Source: Nonlabens sp. (lineage in GTDB: Bacteria > Bacteroidota > Bacteroidia > Flavobacteriales > Flavobacteriaceae). From it: a stretch of DNA of 17,881 nucleotides. The DNA lies in contig JANQTO010000201.1 in NCBI GenBank assembly GCA_030731685.1, positions 722 to 18,602 on the forward strand. The letters are read 5' to 3'. This document shows, one piece after another, positions 14,252 through 17,881 of this stretch. Under the pieces are notes generated by a model that saw only the letters and a program-made list of their open reading frames with translations, searched no databases and was not told the origin of the DNA. Every line of letters begins with the position of its first letter. The first letter of the stretch is position 1. Position numbers and translations under genes: made by a program.

Positions 14252-16225
14252 ATGAAAGTGAATACACTTTTAAAAGAATTTTTGAAACATGGCACCTTGT
14301 TTTTTATGGTGTTCGCTTTCGCGAAAGCGAACAAAGTACAAGCACAATCCATCCACGACAGTCACTCGAGCCAAGAATCTATAATAGCATGTCAATCTAA
14401 AGCGCGTGTGTTACAAAATAGCATCGCCAAAGGTGCGACGACCACATCAGGAAACTATGACATGAAATATGCGCGTTTGGAACTGAACGTAGACCCGAGC
14501 GTTGCTAGTATTTCTGGTACAGTTACCTCACACTTTACCGCGGTTACAGACCTGAACCAAATCATTATGGATCTCGCATCTAATATTAATGTGAGCGCGG
14601 TTACCCAGCGCGGTTTTCCGTTAAGTTATACGCACAACGCGAGCGACGAACTAGTTATCAGTTTTCCTACAACGCAACTCGCAGGTGTTTTAGATTCCAT
14701 AAGCGTGAGCTATTCTGGGAATCCTATTGCGAGCGGTTTCGGTAGTTTTGCGCAAACGACGCATGCTGGCGTTCCTATTATATGGACGTTGTCAGAACCG
14801 TATGGAGCCAAAGCATGGTGGCCGTGCAAGCAGGACCTGAACGATAAAATAGACCGCGTAGAAGTTGCAATTACCTCGCCTGCGGGCAACACCGCAATAA
14901 GTAACGGCTTGCTACTATCTGAAACTACAGTTGCGCAGGGAAAGCGTTTTTTCTGGCGACATGACTATCCCATTCCAGCATATCTGGTTGCGATAGCCGT
15001 TACAAATTATGCTAAATACACAGACGTTGTGGGCGCAGGCGCAACAGCGCTGAACATCGATAATTACGTGTACCCCGAAAATCTCGCAAGCGCACAGGCG
15101 CAAACCGCGGTTACGGTTCCCATTATGCAGTTTTTTGAAAATACCTTTGGGGCGTATCCATTTCGCAATGAGAAATATGGTCACGCGCAATTTGGCTGGG
15201 GCGGAGGCATGGAGCACACAACCATTTCCTTTATGGGAAATTTCAGTCGTGGTTTGATAGCTCATGAACTTGCGCATCAGTGGTTTGGCAACAAAGTAAC
15301 CTGCGGTAGCTGGCAAGATATATGGCTCAACGAGAGTTTTGCCACGTACCTCACTGGTATGACCGTGGAACATTTAGACGGCCAGGTTGCATTTAAGAAT
15401 TGGCGGGAATCTGTTACTAGCAATGCAACGAGCAGTACCAGCGGCAGCGTTTATGTACCGGCGCAAGATACACTGAGCGTGGGTCGTGTATTTAGCGGTA
15501 GGCTCAGTTATAATAAGGGCGCGATGGTATTACATATGTTACGTCGCAAGCTGGGTGATGCTGTTTTTACGTCATCATTACAAAACTACTTGAACGACCC
15601 GGCATTTAGTTACGACTACGCAAAAACTGCCGATTTCCAAAACTTCATGGAACTGCAAACCGGCGTTCCACTTGCCGAGTTTTTTAACGACTGGATTTAT
15701 GGCGAGGGCAACCCGTCGTATGATGTGCGATACCAGCAACTGAATCCTACAACGCTACGCATACAAGTTTTTCAACAGCAAAGCCATCCATCGGTTTCCT
15801 TTTTTGAGGGCGACTTACCGCTGCGTTTCACAAATGTCAGTGGACAGGTTCAAGATGTAATTGTGCCTGTAGATTTTGACGGTCACATTACAGATATTAC
15901 CGTGCCTTTTGTAGTTTCTCAGGTAACGGTGGACCCAGATACGCATTTACTATCGACTAATAATAGCAGTACGCTTTCTGTGGAATCCGCTTTCGCGAAA
16001 GCGAACTTTACCATCTACCCAAACCCTGCCACAACACGGTTTACGATACAGACCCAGTTGCAAGTAGAGCGCGTGACCATCTACGACCTGCAAGGCAGAT
16101 TGATGCAGCAGTTTACAGCCACCGCAAGCGACCTGACGTTTCCAGCACCCCAAAAAGCGGGATTGTACCTACTGACCGTGGAGACTGAAAATGGAGTTTA
16201 TAACGAGCGACTTCTCGTAAAATAG
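14252..16225 (+). CDS. Secreted M1-family zinc aminopeptidase with T9SS sorting domain
   Basis: 657 residues. Signal peptide ~1-31 (hydrophobic L-F-F-M-V-F-A-F, cleavage probably near V-Q-A-Q). The M1 catalytic core shows the exopeptidase motif G-G-G-M-E-H (317-322, in place of GAMEN), zinc site H-E-L-A-H (His338, Glu339, His342) with third ligand Glu361 in W-L-N-E-S-F-A, and Tyr420 as likely transition-state tyrosine. All catalytic residues are present. The last 73 residues (N-F-T-I-Y-P-N-P onward, ending R-L-L-V-K) are a T9SS type A sorting domain, so the enzyme is exported to the surface or medium for peptide feeding. Palindrome copies 3 and 4 fall in the signal peptide and in the linker before the sorting domain, both read as A-F-A-K-A-N. 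Base composition is clearly richer in G+C than the sugar locus. Confidence 0.93.
   Translation: MKVNTLLKEFLKHGTLFFMVFAFAKANKVQAQSIHDSHSSQESIIACQSKARVLQNSIAKGATTTSGNYDMKYARLELNVDPSVASISGTVTSHFTAVTDLNQIIMDLASNINVSAVTQRGFPLSYTHNASDELVISFPTTQLAGVLDSISVSYSGNPIASGFGSFAQTTHAGVPIIWTLSEPYGAKAWWPCKQDLNDKIDRVEVAITSPAGNTAISNGLLLSETTVAQGKRFFWRHDYPIPAYLVAIAVTNYAKYTDVVGAGATALNIDNYVYPENLASAQAQTAVTVPIMQFFENTFGAYPFRNEKYGHAQFGWGGGMEHTTISFMGNFSRGLIAHELAHQWFGNKVTCGSWQDIWLNESFATYLTGMTVEHLDGQVAFKNWRESVTSNATSSTSGSVYVPAQDTLSVGRVFSGRLSYNKGAMVLHMLRRKLGDAVFTSSLQNYLNDPAFSYDYAKTADFQNFMELQTGVPLAEFFNDWIYGEGNPSYDVRYQQLNPTTLRIQVFQQQSHPSVSFFEGDLPLRFTNVSGQVQDVIVPVDFDGHITDITVPFVVSQVTVDPDTHLLSTNNSSTLSVESAFAKANFTIYPNPATTRFTIQTQLQVERVTIYDLQGRLMQQFTATASDLTFPAPQKAGLYLLTVETENGVYNERLLVK
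14310..14333. repeat. Palindromic repeat, copy 3 (in the M1 signal-peptide codons)
   Basis: The longest copy: 24 bases of perfect palindrome, the common 16-base core (14314-14329) with TGTT on the left and AACA on the right. It encodes A-F-A-K-A-N (residues 22-27) at the end of the signal peptide, placing a Lys in or just after the hydrophobic core. Confidence 0.9.
15988..16003. repeat. Palindromic repeat, copy 4 (linker before the M1 sorting domain)
   Basis: Only the 16-base core CGCTTTCGCGAAAGCG is present. It encodes A-F-A-K-A (580-584), followed by Asn585, directly before the T9SS sorting domain, in the same frame as copy 3. Confidence 0.9.
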
Positions 16226-16286
16226 TTTCTATGCTCAAACCTGTTATTGCCACTATATTTAATACCGTTTTGTGATGCTAAACCAT

Positions 16287-16294
16287 TATTTTTG
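16287..16294 (+). promoter_or_regulatory. Likely -7 box of the RseP gene
   Basis: TATTTTTG fits TAnnTTTG exactly, 25 bases before the ATG. The nearest TTTG upstream (16269-16272) is only 14 bases away, closer than usual, so the -33 element is uncertain. Confidence 0.45.
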
Positions 16295-16319
16295 CACCAC
16301 TTAAAAAGAATCACTGCGC

Positions 16320-17666
16320 ATGCATCCTACCGTTATTTTAGTTATAAATTTTTTACTGAGTCTTTCCTTTCTAATCGTTTTACACGAGTTAGGACACTTT
16401 ATACCAGCACGATTATTCAAGACGCGTGTAGAGAAGTTTTACCTGTTTTTTGACATTAAGTACTCGTTATTTAAAAAGAAAATAGGTGATACCGTTTATG
16501 GAATAGGCTGGTTACCGCTGGGTGGTTACGTGAAAATATCAGGGATGATAGATGAGAGCATGGATACAGAGGCGATGGCATTACCGCCACAACCATGGGA
16601 ATTCAGGTCTAAACCAGCGTGGCAACGTCTTATTATTATGCTGGGCGGTGTTATTGTGAACGTGATTGTTGGGTTTGCTATTTACATCATACTTATCTTA
16701 AATCTTGGCGGCCAGCAGGCTACGGGTAGCGATGTGAAATACGGTTTTGGTTTTCCAGAAACACTCGAGAAAGAAGGTTTTAAGCAAGGCGACCAGGTAC
16801 TTTTAGTAAACGGCGATACACTGGACCAAGGCCGATTATTAACCCAGCGTCTTATCTTTAGAAACGTAAAAACGGTTACTGTTTTAAGAGATGGCAAACC
16901 TGTCACGCTCAACATTTCGAAAGACATAGGTAGTAAAATTTTTAACGATGGCGTTGCAGGTGCACTGGAACCTCGCGTTCCTTTCGTCGTACGTGATACC
17001 GAGCCAGGTACGCCAGCAGCAAAAATGGGAATTGCCCCAGGCGATAAATTGCTCAACGTAGCAGGTTATCCCATAGCATACCATACAGATTTTACCTATG
17101 CCATGAATCACAAGGCTACAATGGACAAGCCTTTTGACGTGGTTTACGTGCATCAAGGAGATACTATTACTAAGGAAGTATCGCTTAAAGGACAGAAAAA
17201 ACAACAACTAGGCGTTTACCCAAAATTCACAGAGACTGATGCGGTTAAAGTAAAACAGCTTTCCTACAGTCTTAGCGAAAGCATCTCTAAAGGTATCGAT
17301 AGAGGTTACTGGGCTATGAGCGATTATATCACCCAGTTCAAGTACGTATTCACCAAGAAGGGTGCGAGCCAGCTGGGTGGTTTTGGAACGATTGCAAAAT
17401 TGTATCCAGATACTTTTGACTGGATTCACTTCTGGGAAACTACGGCGTGGATATCTTTTGTACTTGCTATTATGAATATTCTACCTATACCAGCATTAGA
17501 CGGTGGTCACGTAACCTTTTTACTGTATGAAATCATTACAGGACGCAAACCTGGTGATAAATTTCTAGAGCGTGCACAAATCATAGGAATACTTATATTG
17601 TTGACACTCATGGTGTATGCAAACGGTAACGACCTGTATAAATGGATTATGGAGCGATTTTTCTAA
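16320..17666 (+). CDS. rseP: RIP metalloprotease RseP (site-2 protease)
   Basis: 448 residues, the usual length. The first membrane helix holds the zinc site H-E-L-G-H (His22, Glu23, His26). G-W-L-P-L-G-G-Y-V-K follows, as in all RseP proteins. A periplasmic region has PDZ-like sequence (E-P-G-T-P-A-A-K-M-G-I-A-P-G-D-K-L near 220-240). The third zinc ligand is in N-I-L-P-I-P-A-L-D-G-G-H (Asp394). It cleaves transmembrane segments of anti-sigma factors and remnant signal peptides within the inner membrane. It has its own likely promoter and stands alone before the tRNA gene. No oddities are seen. Confidence 0.95.
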   Translation: MHPTVILVINFLLSLSFLIVLHELGHFIPARLFKTRVEKFYLFFDIKYSLFKKKIGDTVYGIGWLPLGGYVKISGMIDESMDTEAMALPPQPWEFRSKPAWQRLIIMLGGVIVNVIVGFAIYIILILNLGGQQATGSDVKYGFGFPETLEKEGFKQGDQVLLVNGDTLDQGRLLTQRLIFRNVKTVTVLRDGKPVTLNISKDIGSKIFNDGVAGALEPRVPFVVRDTEPGTPAAKMGIAPGDKLLNVAGYPIAYHTDFTYAMNHKATMDKPFDVVYVHQGDTITKEVSLKGQKKQQLGVYPKFTETDAVKVKQLSYSLSESISKGIDRGYWAMSDYITQFKYVFTKKGASQLGGFGTIAKLYPDTFDWIHFWETTAWISFVLAIMNILPIPALDGGHVTFLLYEIITGRKPGDKFLERAQIIGILILLTLMVYANGNDLYKWIMERFF

Positions 17667-17692
17667 AAATTGCGCATATTTTACCCTATTTT

Positions 17693-17724
17693 TTTGTGTA
17701 CAATTAGAAAACACTATATATTTG
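17693..17724 (+). promoter_or_regulatory. Promoter of tRNA-Asn
   Basis: TTTG (17693-17696), 20 bases, then a perfect -7 box TATATTTG (17717-17724). This is the textbook Bacteroidota housekeeping promoter and supports the taxonomic call. Transcription should start a few bases downstream, about 35 bases before the tRNA. Confidence 0.8.
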
Positions 17725-17764
17725 CCCTCGCTTAAGAAAACCACTTAAGTATGTGTTTACACAT

Positions 17765-17838
17765 TCCTCTTTAGCTCAGCTGGTTAGAGCATTTGACTGT
17801 TAATCAAAGGGTCCTTGGTTCGAGCCCAAGAAGGGGAG
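17765..17838 (+). tRNA. tRNA-Asn (anticodon GTT)
   Basis: A full cloverleaf of 74 bases: acceptor TCCTCTT with AAGGGGA (one G-U pair), D-stem GCTC/GAGC, anticodon stem TTTGA/TCAAA around CTGTTAA with anticodon GTT at 17799-17801, T-stem CTTGG/CCAAG with loop TTCGAGC. The discriminator is G17838, as expected for Asn. CCA is not encoded. It has its own promoter and terminator, so it appears to be a single-gene unit. Confidence 0.96.
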
Positions 17839-17847
17839 CTTCAATAG

Positions 17848-17881
17848 AAAAGACTTCGTAGCAATACGGAGTCTTTTTTTT
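17848..17881 (+). terminator. Rho-independent terminator after tRNA-Asn
   Basis: A 13-bp stem (17848-17860 with 17865-17877, one G-U pair) closed by a GCAA tetraloop, with a T-run to the window edge. GNRA loop, long stem and T-run make this the clearest terminator in the window. Confidence 0.9.

Noticed and set aside
14915..15373. 152-residue minus-strand ORF inside the M1 peptidase gene
   Set aside because: It lies wholly antisense to a gene with intact catalytic motifs and has a low-complexity, Cys-rich composition expected of a shadow frame in GC-richer DNA.
16247..16453. 68-residue plus-strand ORF upstream of and overlapping RseP
   Set aside because: It overlaps the start of a clear RseP gene in another frame and has no homology-like features.
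16682..17429. Three minus-strand ORFs within RseP
   Set aside because: All are antisense shadows of the conserved RseP coding sequence.
17667..17696. Terminator of RseP (TGCGCA palindrome followed by a T-run)
   Set aside because: The stem is only three strong pairs before mismatches; the T-run is also part of the tRNA promoter.

Overview
This window looks like chromosomal DNA of a marine member of the Flavobacteriaceae (phylum Bacteroidota), possibly near Nonlabens or Dokdonia; the genus is only an impression. The signs are two type IX secretion C-terminal sorting domains, promoters of the Bacteroidota type (-7 box TAnnTTTG, in one case with TTTG 20 bases upstream), AT-rich leaders with few Shine-Dalgarno sites, and four copies of a long palindrome built on CGCTTTCGCGAAAGCG. 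There are no insertion sequences, phage genes or CRISPR arrays, and no gene-free stretch exceeds 300 bases.

Layout. 1-491: 3' end of a secreted protein with a T9SS tail. 566-12465: an eight-gene block that reads as an undescribed exopolysaccharide synthesis and export locus. It holds a TPR plus beta-barrel outer-membrane protein (minus), a STAS-domain protein and a MOP-family flippase-like protein (plus, one operon), a GT4 glycosyltransferase (plus), then a tightly overlapping minus operon of a GT-C-like membrane protein, an Ig-like secreted protein and a membrane-anchored NTF2-like/GH-clan-A glycosidase, and finally a divergent GT2 polyprenyl-phosphate glycosyltransferase. 12468-17666: ordinary genes, namely an SCO1/SenC copper chaperone, an FNT-family transporter, a secreted M1 aminopeptidase with a T9SS tail, and the RseP site-2 protease. 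17765-17838: tRNA-Asn with its own promoter and a strong terminator.

How the genes may work together (inference). The GT2 would charge a polyprenyl phosphate with sugar and the GT-C protein would use that donor outside the inner membrane. The GT4 would build chain in the cytoplasm, the MOP protein would move it across the inner membrane, and the TPR/barrel protein would export it, with the anchored glycosidase trimming it. The parts list recalls Pel (PelF-like GT4, PelG-like MOP protein, PelB-like TPR porin, a hydrolase), but a STAS protein and a GT2/GT-C pair are added and no deacetylase is seen.

The strongest new signal is regulatory. The three plus-strand units of this block (STAS-flippase, GT4, GT2) share one promoter layout: a motif ATTCRTCKACASTT exactly 63-64 bases before a TTTG box, followed by a conserved TAATTAAA leader. 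The first protein of each of these units, and no other protein here, ends in Ala-Ala (QVAA, LNAA, RMAA), like a ClpXP-type C-terminal degron. Together they suggest a co-regulated set of short-lived proteins.
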